Part shown: one piece after another, positions 32,198 through 40,462 of the stretch | Layout: each line of letters starts with the position of its first letter | Numbering within the stretch: the first letter of the stretch is position 1 | Assembly: GCA_900319625.1 (NCBI GenBank) | Contig: ONPD01000005.1 | Location: 1-64,000 of the forward strand | Direction: 5' to 3' | Source of the DNA: an uncultured Treponema sp. | GTDB lineage: Bacteria; Spirochaetota; Spirochaetia; Treponematales; Treponemataceae | DNA: 64,000 nucleotides | Notes under the pieces: model-generated | Databases searched by the model: none | Seen by the model: the letters and a program-made list of their open reading frames with translations, nothing else | What the model was told of the DNA's origin: nothing | Translations under genes and position numbers: made by a program

Positions 32198-33283
32198 CTA
32201 GTCTCCAAAACAGATGCCCAGCGACCTTCCAGCCGCCAGCATATCGTCATCAAGAGGAATCGGCTTAATTCTGTCTATAATCGACGAAAGAGGGATACCG
32301 GCAACACGGCCATCCCGGATTCCAATCAGATTACCGAAGCGTTTTTCGGCAAGGAAGTCTGCCGCTGCAGAACCAAGCTTTGTTGCAAGAAGCATATCGT
32401 GGGCGTCTGGTGAACCACCGCGCTGCAAATAGCCTAAAACTGAAGTTCTTGTTTCAAAACCGGTTTCAGCTTCAATTTCCTTTGCAACACGGAAGCCGAT
32501 TGACTGAGACATTCCAGCCCGAGCCGCCTTGTATTCCTTCTTGCTCAATTTTGCTTCTTCCAGATCCAGAGCGCCTTCAGAACAGGCAATAATAAAGTAT
32601 TTCTGCCCCTTGTCGCGCTTTTCCTTGAGGAATTTTCCAATTTTTTTGATGTCGTATGGGATTTCAGGAAGAAGAATTACATCAGCGCTTCCGGCAATTC
32701 CAGCGTGAAGTCCAAGCCAGCCAACCTTGTGGCCCATGATTTCTACAACCATGGCACGTCCGTGGCTTCTTGCAGTAGTTCTGATTGCTTCTATACCCGC
32801 AGTTGCAACGTCAATCGCCGTGTGAAAACCAAAGGTTTCTTCTGTTTCTGCAATATCGTTATCGATGGTTTTTGGAAGGCCGATTACATTGAATCCCGCT
32901 TCGCTCAGACGCGCCGCCGTAGAGTTGGTTCCGTTTCCGCCAAGACAAACAAGAGCATCCAGCTTGAACTTTTTAAATGTTTCCTTAATTCCTTCAACCG
33001 GCAGAAGACCAGTCTTTGGATCAGGCACAGGATTTTTAAATGGCTTTACACGAGAAGTACCCAGGATGGTACCGCCAAGAGAAATCATTCCGGAAAAGTC
33101 CATATCGTCCATTTTGAAGCAGTCACCGTCAATAAGACCGCGGTAACCGTTTCTTACACCGACAAATTTCATGCCGTACTTTTCCTTTCCGGAAAGACAC
33201 AATGCTCTGATAGCAGCGTTCAAGCCAGGGGCATCGCCGCCCGAAGTTAAAACTCCGATTGTTTTTACAGAAGTAGTTTTCAT
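32198..33283 (-). CDS. 6-phosphofructokinase
   Basis: About 361 residues from the ATG at 33283; a longer frame to 33322 has no support. Motifs: GVLTSGGDAPGLNAAIR (phosphate loop), LGGNGTNSTA, GLPKTIDNDI (catalytic Asp), and EIMGHKVGWLGLHA. The residue matching the E. coli Mg-binding Asp103 is Asn, and the PGTIDND of ATP enzymes reads PKTIDND, a combination I know from a common anaerobe subgroup, so ATP versus PPi use is open. TATAAT sits seven bases before the ATG; leaderless. It has its own promoter and terminator. Confidence 0.9.
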   Translation of the reverse strand: MKTTSVKTIGVLTSGGDAPGLNAAIRALCLSGKEKYGMKFVGVRNGYRGLIDGDCFKMDDMDFSGMISLGGTILGTSRVKPFKNPVPDPKTGLLPVEGIKETFKKFKLDALVCLGGNGTNSTAARLSEAGFNVIGLPKTIDNDIAETEETFGFHTAIDVATAGIEAIRTTARSHGRAMVVEIMGHKVGWLGLHAGIAGSADVILLPEIPYDIKKIGKFLKEKRDKGQKYFIIACSEGALDLEEAKLSKKEYKAARAGMSQSIGFRVAKEIEAETGFETRTSVLGYLQRGGSPDAHDMLLATKLGSAAADFLAEKRFGNLIGIRDGRVAGIPLSSIIDRIKPIPLDDDMLAAGRSLGICFGD

Positions 33284-33290
33284 GGCTCTA

Positions 33291-33318
33291 ATTATAACAG
33301 ACAAAAAATAAGGTGCAA
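33291..33318 (-). promoter_or_regulatory. pfk promoter
   Basis: On the minus strand TTGCAC (33318-33313), a 16-bp spacer, TATAAT (33296-33291), then seven bases to the ATG. Confidence 0.6.
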
Positions 33319-33328
33319 GCAAAAAAAA

Positions 33329-33490
33329 ATCCGGAACAACCGTAGCGTTCCGGATCTAACTCTTCCCGAAGGAATCCCTCTCCAATAAACTCCCTCTTCT
33401 CCTATTAAAGGCGCTGCTTCAAAATAGTGCTTTTTGAAGCAGCACTCGAACTTTTCAAAATAACAAAATCTTTTTTAATTAGATATTATT
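33329..33490 (-). ncRNA. Candidate GGA-rich small RNA with terminator
   Basis: This gap upstream of pfk contains no ORF but has RNA-like structure on the minus strand. In order: a 12-bp perfect hairpin (GCTGCTTCAAAA at 33413-33424 with TTTTGAAGCAGC at 33432-33443); a purine-rich stretch with four GGA motifs in single-stranded contexts (about 33405-33370); and a textbook terminator, GATCCGGAAC..GTTCCGGATTTTTTTTT (33355-33321). A -10-like AATAATAT near 33490-33480 could start it. Promoter evidence is weak; it may instead be an untranslated tail of the operon at 33649-34926. Confidence 0.42.
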
Positions 33491-33520
33491 AAATTATTTC
33501 TAAATTTATTTTTATGATTT

Positions 33521-33624
33521 AAGTTTACTAAACTTATGGGATTTTGCAAGACGATAAAAGCGCAAATAACCAAGGTTATTGAATATTAACCGAGGTTATT
33601 TTGCCTATTAACTAACGGTCGTTA
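33521..33624. promoter_or_regulatory. Cluster of four palindromes
   Basis: AAGTTTACTAAACTT (33521-33535), AATAACCAAGGTTATT (33565-33580), TAACCGAGGTTA (33587-33598) and TAACGGTCGTTA (33613-33624). The middle two share AACC-RA-GGTT, with centres 20 bp apart, two helical turns. This looks like cooperative operator binding by a dimeric regulator, but the controlled promoter is not obvious. Confidence 0.45.
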
Positions 33625-33648
33625 ATAAATATTTGTTATTTTTTTCTT

Positions 33649-34926
33649 CTATAAAATTATCATTTTCGCGCTGGATTTGAAGTCTACAGGCAGGGAATCT
33701 GCCGGTTTAGTTAATTCCACCCGGATAAGGTCGCCGGATTTGAAAGCATCAGGATTTTCTGATGCGACAAGGGTAAGGCCAAGCTGACTGCAGGCATAAA
33801 AGCCGGTACGATTTTTTGGAAGATGAAATGAATCAGAAGCGACGCGAAGAAGAAGGGTATTTTTATCTGCCTTTCCGGTTGAACGTAAAACCTTTGCAGC
33901 GTCAGCGCCCTTTACCGCGCTTATAAAACTTAAAACCGCACGTTCTTTAGGAAGCTTTGCCAGGGTCGAAAGCTTTTGCAGGCGGGCAGGAGCATCCTCG
34001 GTTGAAAAGGCGAAGTTACACCACTTGTTTTTGCTTCCTGTGTAAGACTTAAAACCGTTCATAGGGCAGTCAGCAGCGTGAGGACAGGGCGAAGTCACAT
34101 TAAAACCTGATTTTATGAAACGCTCGCGAAGAAGGGAAAGTGTGCGGGCAGCCTTTGGAACTCCGGGTTCAATAAGAAGAAACTTTGCATCCGGAGCGGC
34201 GTAGGCTGAAAGCTGGTCAAAATATTTTTTTGTCTGGAACTCAGGCGGCATTTTGCTTCCCTGATCCAGCTCATTGAACATATTTGCACAGGTCACAAAG
34301 CTGCATTTTTCTTTAATAAAAGTTCCGAAGCTGCCTTTGACACGGATGATTTTCCAGTGGGATGCAGCGGTGGCATCAGGCGGTGGAAGCTGGGCGGCCA
34401 CTGAAAGATAAAGTTCCTCGCCAAGAGTAAGGGCTCCCTGAGATAAATCAAGGCAGTACCAGGTAAGAGGAAGGTTACGCAGCTCGGGGCGGGCAATCCA
34501 GAGGGCAGTTACAAGGGTAAGAGGACCGCTTCCAAGGTCCAGGCAGGCCAGAGGGGCAGCGGCGGTGGAAGTCTGCCCTGCCGGTTGGGAAGGCGCACTA
34601 CCAGCCGCAGCACCACTTGCCACCGGAAACGCCTCCTCCGGCAAATTGGCAAATAGCCTCGTCAGCCTGACCAGATTCCACCAGGTAAAATAGCGCACAT
34701 AGGCAGAAAGCTGCACGTTTTCATTCATATAGCCCAGACGGCGGCTTCCACGCTCGTCCGTCAGCTGGTGGGACAAAGCCGCAATATCCTTTGGAAGAGC
34801 CTGCATCTGGCGGCTGTTCAAAGGCCGTACCGACTGAATAGTCTTATCAAAATTTTCTATGGCACGAAGCTGTTCTTCGCTGAGAGAGCCAGCCTCAAAA
34901 AGATGATTTAAAATTTCAAATTTCAT
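33649..34926 (-). CDS. Rsm22-like SAM methyltransferase family protein
   Basis: 425 residues. A SAM-binding motif is visible (CLDLGSGPLTLVTALWIA), followed by an ANMFNELD motif. The C-terminal half carries the cysteine set of the Rsm22/METTL17 family: SPCPHAADCP and KWCNF, which in homologues hold an iron-sulfur or zinc site near the small ribosomal subunit. An Ala/Gly/Ser/Pro-rich insertion lies around residues 100-125. It overlaps the MerR gene by four bases. Predicted role: small-subunit assembly or rRNA handling. Confidence 0.8.
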   Translation of the reverse strand: MKFEILNHLFEAGSLSEEQLRAIENFDKTIQSVRPLNSRQMQALPKDIAALSHQLTDERGSRRLGYMNENVQLSAYVRYFTWWNLVRLTRLFANLPEEAFPVASGAAAGSAPSQPAGQTSTAAAPLACLDLGSGPLTLVTALWIARPELRNLPLTWYCLDLSQGALTLGEELYLSVAAQLPPPDATAASHWKIIRVKGSFGTFIKEKCSFVTCANMFNELDQGSKMPPEFQTKKYFDQLSAYAAPDAKFLLIEPGVPKAARTLSLLRERFIKSGFNVTSPCPHAADCPMNGFKSYTGSKNKWCNFAFSTEDAPARLQKLSTLAKLPKERAVLSFISAVKGADAAKVLRSTGKADKNTLLLRVASDSFHLPKNRTGFYACSQLGLTLVASENPDAFKSGDLIRVELTKPADSLPVDFKSSAKMIIL

Positions 34927-35255
34927 TTAGAATTTCCTTTTCCGCCCTCTTTTAAGGCAAGGTAAAGCTGAGAAAGCTCTGCGCGGGTCTGGCGGATTAA
35001 GTGAATCAGTTCCGAATTATTCTGAACCGCCTGAGCCTCTTCTAGAATCTGGCGTCCGGCACCCTCTGCAGTAAATTTTTTTTCTGTAATCAGATATTTA
35101 AGGCGGAAAATAAGTTCAACTTCATGTTGTGTGTAAAAACGGCGGCCAGTTAAATCCTTTTGAGGCGTAAAGCCCGGGACAACTTCTTCCCAGTAACGCA
35201 AAATATGAGGCTTTACTCCTGTAAGGTCTTCAACCTGCCCGATTGTATATTCCAT
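34923..35255 (-). CDS. MerR-family transcriptional regulator
   Basis: 110 residues. N-terminal MerR HTH: YTIGQVEDLTGVKPHILRYW, EEVVPGFTPQKDLTGRRFY, VELIFRLKYLI. The C-terminus is only ~35 residues after the DNA-binding domain with no metal cysteines, so it is a short MerR relative. It lies between der and the Rsm22-like gene, overlapping the latter by four bases; it may be a house-keeping or orphan regulator. Effector unknown. Confidence 0.85.
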   Translation of the reverse strand: MEYTIGQVEDLTGVKPHILRYWEEVVPGFTPQKDLTGRRFYTQHEVELIFRLKYLITEKKFTAEGAGRQILEEAQAVQNNSELIHLIRQTRAELSQLYLALKEGGKGNSK

Positions 35256-35276
35256 AAAATCTCGCCGGAAAGGCGC

Positions 35277-36788
35277 CTATCGCTCCCGTTCTTCCCACTT
35301 CTGGCGGCTGCCCTTCATTTCAAGTTGAACCGGAATCTGGTCAAAGCCCAGATCTTCGCGGATTCTGTTCTTGAGGTAGGTAACATAAGGCTCCGGCACA
35401 ACTTCAGGTCTTGTCGCAAAAATGATAAATCCAACAGGATTTGTAGAAGACTGAATCATATAGCGGATTTTGAAATGTGCTGTTTTACTTGCAGGAGGCG
35501 GATAGCGTTCCAGCCAGTCCTGAAGGGCGTTGTTAAGGCTCGGAGTCGGAATCTTACGGGTCAGCTGCTCGTAAAGTTTAAGAGCCGTATTAAGCAGGTC
35601 TTTAATTCCCTTTCCGTAAAGAGCGCTCAAAGTCAAAATCGGAGCAAAATCCATCTGGCCGAACATAATGTTCATCCATTCTTTTACGGATTTTTCAGCC
35701 TTACTTCCCTGCTCTTCGCGCAAATCCCACTTGTTCAAAACAAAGATAATTCCGCGGCCTTTTTCAAAGGCGAGAGAACAGATTTTTTTATCCTGCTCGG
35801 CAAGACCTTCAACCGCATCAATCAAAAGAAAAACAATATCACACTCATCAAGAGTTTTGATGGCGCGGTTTACAGAATAATATTCAACGTCATCATTTAC
35901 CCGGGCCTTGCGGCGGATTCCGGCAGTATCAAGCACCTTAAAATGCTTTCCGGCATAGTCAAACTCGCCTTCAACAACATCGCGCGTTGTTCCGGCATAG
36001 TCACATACAATAGAAGCTTCCGAATGAGTCAGACGGTTAGAAAGAGTAGATTTTCCGGTATTTGGTTTTCCAAGAATTGCAATCTTAATCGGACGGTCAG
36101 CCGAAAGCACCTTCACGTGTGAAAAATCACAGCGGCCGGTAATCAAATCAGCAAGGTCAGAAATGCGGTCCCCGTGCTCTGCCGAAATAAAAAGAAGATT
36201 TTCAAAGCCGTACTTTGCATAGTTCCAGGCTTCAGCTTCGTTTTTGCCGCCCTCAGTTTTATTTACACAGGCAATCAGCTTGTTCCAGTAAGGACGCATT
36301 TTCAAAATGAACTCTTCGTCCTCGCCGGTAATAACGCCAGCCTCAAGAAGCAGAATTACAAGGTCAGCCTTTTCAATCATTTCAAGAGACTTTTCAACAA
36401 CGTAATCGTCCAGTTCAGCCTCTTTTGTACCGATGTCGCGGGTAAGCTTGTATCCGCCGGTATCAACCAGATGAACAGGATTTCCGTTAATAATCGCTGT
36501 AGTTTCAACAGGGTCACGGGTAACGCCCGGCTGGTCATTTACAATTGCCACACGGCGGTTCAAAAATCTGTTAAAAAGAGTCGATTTTCCAACATTAGGA
36601 CGCCCCGCAATTACAACAGTCGGCAGCCCTTCATATTCCATATCTTCCGGCGCAATTCCGTTCTTAAACTTAATATCCTGCGCACTGTCATCAATAAAAT
36701 CCGGCTCTTCTTCAATATCAAAAATCTCGTTCTCGTTAGTCTGAGCCTTAGGTTTACTAAAATCCGGTTTTCGCTTTTTCTTAGCCAT
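35277..36788 (-). CDS. der: Ribosome-assembly GTPase Der (EngA)
   Basis: 503 residues with the two tandem GTPase domains unique to Der. G domain 1: GRPNVGKSTLFNRF, DTGGY, NKTE. G domain 2: GKPNTGKSTLSNRL, DTAGIRRKARV, NKWD. A KH-like C-terminal domain ends the protein. The first ~50 residues are an acidic/basic extension. TATAAT ends eight bases before the ATG with no Shine-Dalgarno. It acts in 50S subunit maturation. MerR and the Rsm22-like gene lie downstream in the same direction. Confidence 0.95.
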   Translation of the reverse strand: MAKKKRKPDFSKPKAQTNENEIFDIEEEPDFIDDSAQDIKFKNGIAPEDMEYEGLPTVVIAGRPNVGKSTLFNRFLNRRVAIVNDQPGVTRDPVETTAIINGNPVHLVDTGGYKLTRDIGTKEAELDDYVVEKSLEMIEKADLVILLLEAGVITGEDEEFILKMRPYWNKLIACVNKTEGGKNEAEAWNYAKYGFENLLFISAEHGDRISDLADLITGRCDFSHVKVLSADRPIKIAILGKPNTGKSTLSNRLTHSEASIVCDYAGTTRDVVEGEFDYAGKHFKVLDTAGIRRKARVNDDVEYYSVNRAIKTLDECDIVFLLIDAVEGLAEQDKKICSLAFEKGRGIIFVLNKWDLREEQGSKAEKSVKEWMNIMFGQMDFAPILTLSALYGKGIKDLLNTALKLYEQLTRKIPTPSLNNALQDWLERYPPPASKTAHFKIRYMIQSSTNPVGFIIFATRPEVVPEPYVTYLKNRIREDLGFDQIPVQLEMKGSRQKWEERER

Positions 36789-37128
36789 AGTGTATTATTA
36801 TAGAATATTTTCAATAGTTTTGATAGTAATTTCAGGCGAATCCACATACCCACTCGCGTTCCGCCACTCACCTGCCGGCTCGGTTTCGCTACGCTCAACT
36901 GCCTTCGGCATGGCTCCATGCTCGCGCCAAACGACTTTTAAAAACGCCAGTGCCACATTCCCAATCCATAATCATAAAAATCTCAGCAATTTTTTTATCA
37001 GCTTCCTTCTGCCGTATCATTTGATGTTAAAATTTCCATTTCATCAGACATAAATTCCTCCAACATTAATATCCACAAAAAATGCAAATTCCGGCAATGC
37101 TTTACTAAAAAACTTAAAACTTTTTCTC
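36789..37128. other. Intergenic region without a convincing gene
   Basis: About 340 bp. Around 36850-36930 it is GC-rich and carries inverted CTTCGG/GCGTAGCG-type repeat sequence like other blocks in the window. On the minus strand a GGAGG site precedes a 17-codon ORF (37051-36998), and an overlapping 41-codon ORF (37020-36895) reads KKIAEIFMIMDWECGTGV; neither is recognised. They may be remnants of a lost gene. Confidence 0.4.
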
Positions 37129-37217
37129 TTGAACAGTGCTTTATTTTTCAATAAACTTATAAATAGCGAAAGGCAAGGAGGCTTTATAAAAGGAATTCTG
37201 CTTTTCGCTATTTTTTT
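37129..37217 (+). promoter_or_regulatory. Promoter and hairpin leader of the ABC substrate-binding gene
   Basis: TTGAAC (37129-37134) and TAAACT (37152-37157) are 17 bp apart, or TATAAA at 37158-37163 serves as -10. Then AAATAGCGAAA (37161-37171) pairs perfectly with TTTCGCTATTT (37203-37213), running into seven T. This is terminator-shaped but lies upstream of the gene, so it may be an attenuator or a 5' stabilising hairpin. The ribosome site AGGAG is at about 37231-37235. Confidence 0.5.
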
Positions 37218-37248
37218 AAATCATTTTTAGAGGAGATTAATAAAAAAA

Positions 37249-38010
37249 ATGAAAAAAATTGTTCTGGCACTGGCTGCCGCATCTGTTTTGCTTACATCAT
37301 CTGTTTTTGCTGCTAAAAAATCTAAGGCTAAGGGAAAGGTATGGATTATCGCAACTGATACAGTTTTCCGTCCTTTTGAGTACACAAACGAAAAGAATAA
37401 GTTCGTAGGAATTGACGTTGACCTGCTTGCTGCAATTGCAGAAGATCAGGGATTTGCATATGACTTACAGTCACTCGGCTGGGATGCCGGTGTTGCTGCA
37501 GTTCAGGTTGGACAGGCTGATGGTCTTATCGCCGGTGCTACAATCAAACAGAGCCGCATTGATTCAGGCTGGATTTTCTCTGACGGATACTACAATGCTA
37601 CACAGACTTTTGTTGTTGCAAAAGACAGCAATATCACAAAATATGAAGATTTGAAGGGCAAAACTGTTGCAGTAAAGAACGGTACAGCCGGAATGGACTT
37701 TGCAAACAGCCTCAAAGATAAATATGGCTTCAAAGTAACAGTTTTTGAAGATTCTCCTACAATGTATCAGGATGTAATTCTTGGAAACTCAGCTGCCTGC
37801 TGCGAAGACACACCAATCATGGCAGACAACATCAAAACTGCAAAGCTTCCTCTTAAAATTCCTGCAGGAATGGAAAGTGAAGGTGCCCCATACGGCTTTG
37901 CAATCATGAACACGGCAAACAAAGAACTTCTTGATATGTTCAACAAGGGTCTTGCAAACATCAAGGCTAATGGTAAATACCAGGCTATTCTGGATAAGTA
38001 TTTAAAGTAA
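37249..38010 (+). CDS. Polar amino-acid ABC transporter, substrate-binding protein
   Basis: 253 residues. An N-terminal signal (MKKIVLALAAASVLLTSSVFA) is followed by a basic spacer and the family-3 solute-binding fold: DTVFRPFEYTNEKNKFVGID, DLLAAIAEDQG, GATIKQSRIDSGWIFSDGYY, LKGKTVAVKNGTAG. It belongs to the glutamine/general polar amino-acid binding group. There is no lipobox Cys, so it is a soluble periplasmic protein. Its permease and ATPase lie at 38986-40381, separated by a terminator and an outer-membrane protein gene. Confidence 0.9.
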   Translation: MKKIVLALAAASVLLTSSVFAAKKSKAKGKVWIIATDTVFRPFEYTNEKNKFVGIDVDLLAAIAEDQGFAYDLQSLGWDAGVAAVQVGQADGLIAGATIKQSRIDSGWIFSDGYYNATQTFVVAKDSNITKYEDLKGKTVAVKNGTAGMDFANSLKDKYGFKVTVFEDSPTMYQDVILGNSAACCEDTPIMADNIKTAKLPLKIPAGMESEGAPYGFAIMNTANKELLDMFNKGLANIKANGKYQAILDKYLK

Positions 38011-38040
38011 AATGATAATAAACTTCCTAAGTCTGCAAAA

Positions 38041-38139
38041 AGCAGGCGTTGCGGGCGGCGTTTGAGCCCGCAGAGGGGGTAGCGGAAAACGGACGCGAAG
38101 CGGACGGTTGGAGCGAGGGGGAGTCTTCCCCCTCTTTTT
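38041..38139 (+). terminator. GC-rich repeat-like block ending in terminator
   Basis: After the binding-protein gene there is GC-rich sequence with GCGGGC..GCCCGC pairing, then a strong intrinsic terminator: GAGGGGGA (38115-38122) with TCCCCCTC (38127-38134) and TTTTTA. The GC-rich portion resembles other REP-like blocks here. Confidence 0.72.
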
Positions 38140-38161
38140 ATTTTAAAAATTTTTTTTCGGT

Positions 38162-38220
38162 AAGTAACACTTTTCATTCCCCCGGGTGTCATATAAGTAA
38201 AGGAAAAAAAAGGAGTTACT
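38162..38220 (+). promoter_or_regulatory. Leader pairing that could mask a ribosome site
   Basis: AAGTAAC (38162-38168) is complementary to GTTACTT (38214-38220), which directly touches the GGAG ribosome site (38211-38214) of the outer-membrane protein gene starting at 38225. Confidence 0.35.
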
Positions 38221-38224
38221 TTTT

Positions 38225-38899
38225 ATGAAAAGAATTTTTATTACTATTGCGTTTTTTATGCTTTCGACCGGGCTCTTTGCGGGAGAGGCCTGGAACAATC
38301 ATCTGGGATTCGGATGGAGACTTCCTACCAAGCTTACACTTCACAGCGAAACAAAGGGGTATGAAAATCTAAAAATGTCATGGCAGACAGGTTTGAACCT
38401 TTCCTACACAGGCGTTCTTATGTCGAATGGTTTTTCTGTTCGTGCCATTGTTGACCAGTGTTTTACGGCCAGCAATCTTGAAATTGCAGACCCGGATTCA
38501 AGGATAAGTTCTTTTCCGGGCTTTGCCGGTGATGTCCTTGCAGGAATCGGATGGGCACCTGTCCGCAGCAAAAAGTTTTTCTTTGGTTTTTACGGAATGC
38601 TGGGTCTTGATTTTGCGGCCTTCTATTATGACACAGACTATTTCTGGCCTTCAGATTCGAAAGTTCGAAGAACCCAGAATGTTTATTACGCTTCATTTTT
38701 GCCGGGCGTAAATGCAACCTTCATCTGGACTCCAACAGGCGAACACTTTTCACTTTTTGCAACGACAACTGTTGCATATTCCTGCCCTACAAAAATCTTC
38801 TACGAATATGACGACGGAACAGGAAACGTAAAAACAAGCTGCATCACACGGGGAGGCACAAAGATTATGCCGGCAGTTGGAATTTCCTGGCGCTTCTAA
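38225..38899 (+). CDS. Outer-membrane beta-barrel protein, unknown
   Basis: 224 residues with a signal peptide (MKRIFITIAFFMLSTGLFAG). The rest alternates short amphipathic strands rich in Phe, Tyr and Gly (GFGWRLPTKLTLHSE, FFGFYGMLGLDFAAFYYD) and ends in ...GISWRF, a terminal aromatic residue as in outer-membrane barrels. It resembles small treponemal OmpW-like or unnamed barrels. It sits within the ABC transporter locus but has its own leader. GGAG lies ten bases before the ATG. Confidence 0.78.
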   Translation: MKRIFITIAFFMLSTGLFAGEAWNNHLGFGWRLPTKLTLHSETKGYENLKMSWQTGLNLSYTGVLMSNGFSVRAIVDQCFTASNLEIADPDSRISSFPGFAGDVLAGIGWAPVRSKKFFFGFYGMLGLDFAAFYYDTDYFWPSDSKVRRTQNVYYASFLPGVNATFIWTPTGEHFSLFATTTVAYSCPTKIFYEYDDGTGNVKTSCITRGGTKIMPAVGISWRF

Positions 38900-38942
38900 C
38901 AGCTGATTTACAACTTTTCTAGAATTTTATCCTGATATCCAG

Positions 38943-38948
38943 TATAAT
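38943..38948 (+). promoter_or_regulatory. -10 box of permease gene
   Basis: TATAAT at 38943-38948, about 38 bases before the permease ATG, so the permease-ATPase pair has its own promoter. Confidence 0.5.
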
Positions 38949-38985
38949 CTGAAAGATTAAAATAGTTTTTGGAGGCAACATTCTA

Positions 38986-39660
38986 ATGCTGCAAATCTTC
39001 CAGGTTTACTGGTATATGCTTTTGCAATCGCTGGGCTATACCCTGATTTTAACCCTGCTGGCCCTTGTTTTTGCCATGATAATCGGTCTTATTTTTGCCC
39101 TATGCAATGTAAGTCACAATAAAGGGTTGAATGCGGTTGGTACAATTTACGTTGACGCTATCCGCGGCGTTCCGCTTATCGTTCTGGCTTATTTTATTTA
39201 TTTTGGTGTACCACAGGCTTTCCGCCTTATGGGTGTGAACAATTTCCGTCTGCCGGCTCTTCAGGCTGGTACAATTGCGCTGGCAATGAACTGCGGTGCC
39301 TATATGGCAGAGATTTTCCGCGCCGGAATCCAGAGCATTGATAAAGGACAGATGGAAGCAAGCCGTTCCCTGGGACTCAGCTACGGCCTTTCTATGCGCA
39401 AGGTAATTTTACCTCAGGCCTTCCGCGTTATGATTCCTTCTATTATTAACCAGTTTATTATCACTCTCAAAGATACTTCGATTCTTTCTGTAATCGGATA
39501 TCCTGAGCTTACAAATATGGGTAAAACAATTTCCGGCAATACCTTCAAGAGCCTTCAGACCTGGGCCATTGTCGGAATTATGTATATGATTGTAATTGTC
39601 ACCCTCAGTAAAATCGCTAAAAAATTGGAAAGGAAGATTAAAATAGATGAGCAGCACTAA
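38986..39660 (+). CDS. Polar amino-acid ABC transporter, permease
   Basis: 224 residues with ~5 membrane helices, the His/Glu/Gln/Arg permease type. The conserved loop is [22 protein letters not shown], which contacts the ATPase; the early part has ATL-type [23 protein letters not shown] precedes the ATG by ten bases. It overlaps the ATPase gene by 14 bases. Works with the binding protein at 37249 to import an amino acid. Confidence 0.93.
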   Translation: MLQIFQVYWYMLLQSLGYTLILTLLALVFAMIIGLIFALCNVSHNKGLNAVGTIYVDAIRGVPLIVLAYFIYFGVPQAFRLMGVNNFRLPALQAGTIALAMNCGAYMAEIFRAGIQSIDKGQMEASRSLGLSYGLSMRKVILPQAFRVMIPSIINQFIITLKDTSILSVIGYPELTNMGKTISGNTFKSLQTWAIVGIMYMIVIVTLSKIAKKLERKIKIDEQH

Positions 39661-40381
39661 AATTCACGTAGAAAACTTAAAGAAATCATTTGGACAGCTT
39701 GAAGTCCTCAAAGATATTAATATCGATATTAACGAAGGCGAAGTAGTCGTAGTAATCGGCCCTTCAGGAAGCGGAAAATCAACATTCCTCCGCTGTCTCA
39801 ACCGTCTTGAAGACATCACAGCCGGAACTGTAATTGTAAACGGCGAAAACATCAGCGATAAAAAAATCAACATCAACAAAGCCCGCGAAAATATCGGAAT
39901 GGTTTTCCAGCACTTTAATTTGTTCCCTAACATGACTGTTTTGCAGAACATCATGCTGGCTCCTGTTGAACTTAAAAAGATGAGCAAGGAAGAGGCCCGC
40001 GAAACAGGACTTAAACTTCTTGCCCGCGTTGGCCTTGAAGAAAAAGCTGATACTTACCCTCAGCAGCTTTCCGGCGGTCAGAAGCAGCGTGTTGCAATTG
40101 CACGTGCCCTTGCCATGAATCCTTCTATCATGCTTTTTGACGAGCCTACTTCTGCCCTGGACCCTGAAATGGTTGGTGAAGTTCTTGCCGTTATGCAGGA
40201 GCTTGCTAAGGGCGGTATGACAATGGTTGTTGTTACTCACGAAATGGGTTTTGCCCGCGAAGTTGCAGACCGCGTGATTTTTATGGACGGCGGTTATATT
40301 ATAGAAGAAGGAACTCCGGACGAAGTTCTTAAGCATCCTAAGCAGGAAAGAACAAAGAGCTTCCTGGAGAAGGTTCTCTAA
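39647..40381 (+). CDS. Polar amino-acid ABC transporter, ATPase (GlnQ-like)
   Basis: 244 residues. Walker [11 protein letters not shown]-loop [15 protein letters not shown], signature [17 protein letters not shown], Walker [15 protein letters not shown] and the H-loop [16 protein letters not shown] are all intact and match the GlnQ subgroup. Overlaps the permease end, giving coupled translation. Confidence 0.95.
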   Translation: MSSTKIHVENLKKSFGQLEVLKDINIDINEGEVVVVIGPSGSGKSTFLRCLNRLEDITAGTVIVNGENISDKKININKARENIGMVFQHFNLFPNMTVLQNIMLAPVELKKMSKEEARETGLKLLARVGLEEKADTYPQQLSGGQKQRVAIARALAMNPSIMLFDEPTSALDPEMVGEVLAVMQELAKGGMTMVVVTHEMGFAREVADRVIFMDGGYIIEEGTPDEVLKHPKQERTKSFLEKVL

Positions 40382-40462
40382 GCGAAAAATTAGCCTTCCC
40401 GGGCGCAAATCGGCCTACGGGCGGGCAGCGTGAATCAGACAGTTTGAAAAGGGGGCATCAGT

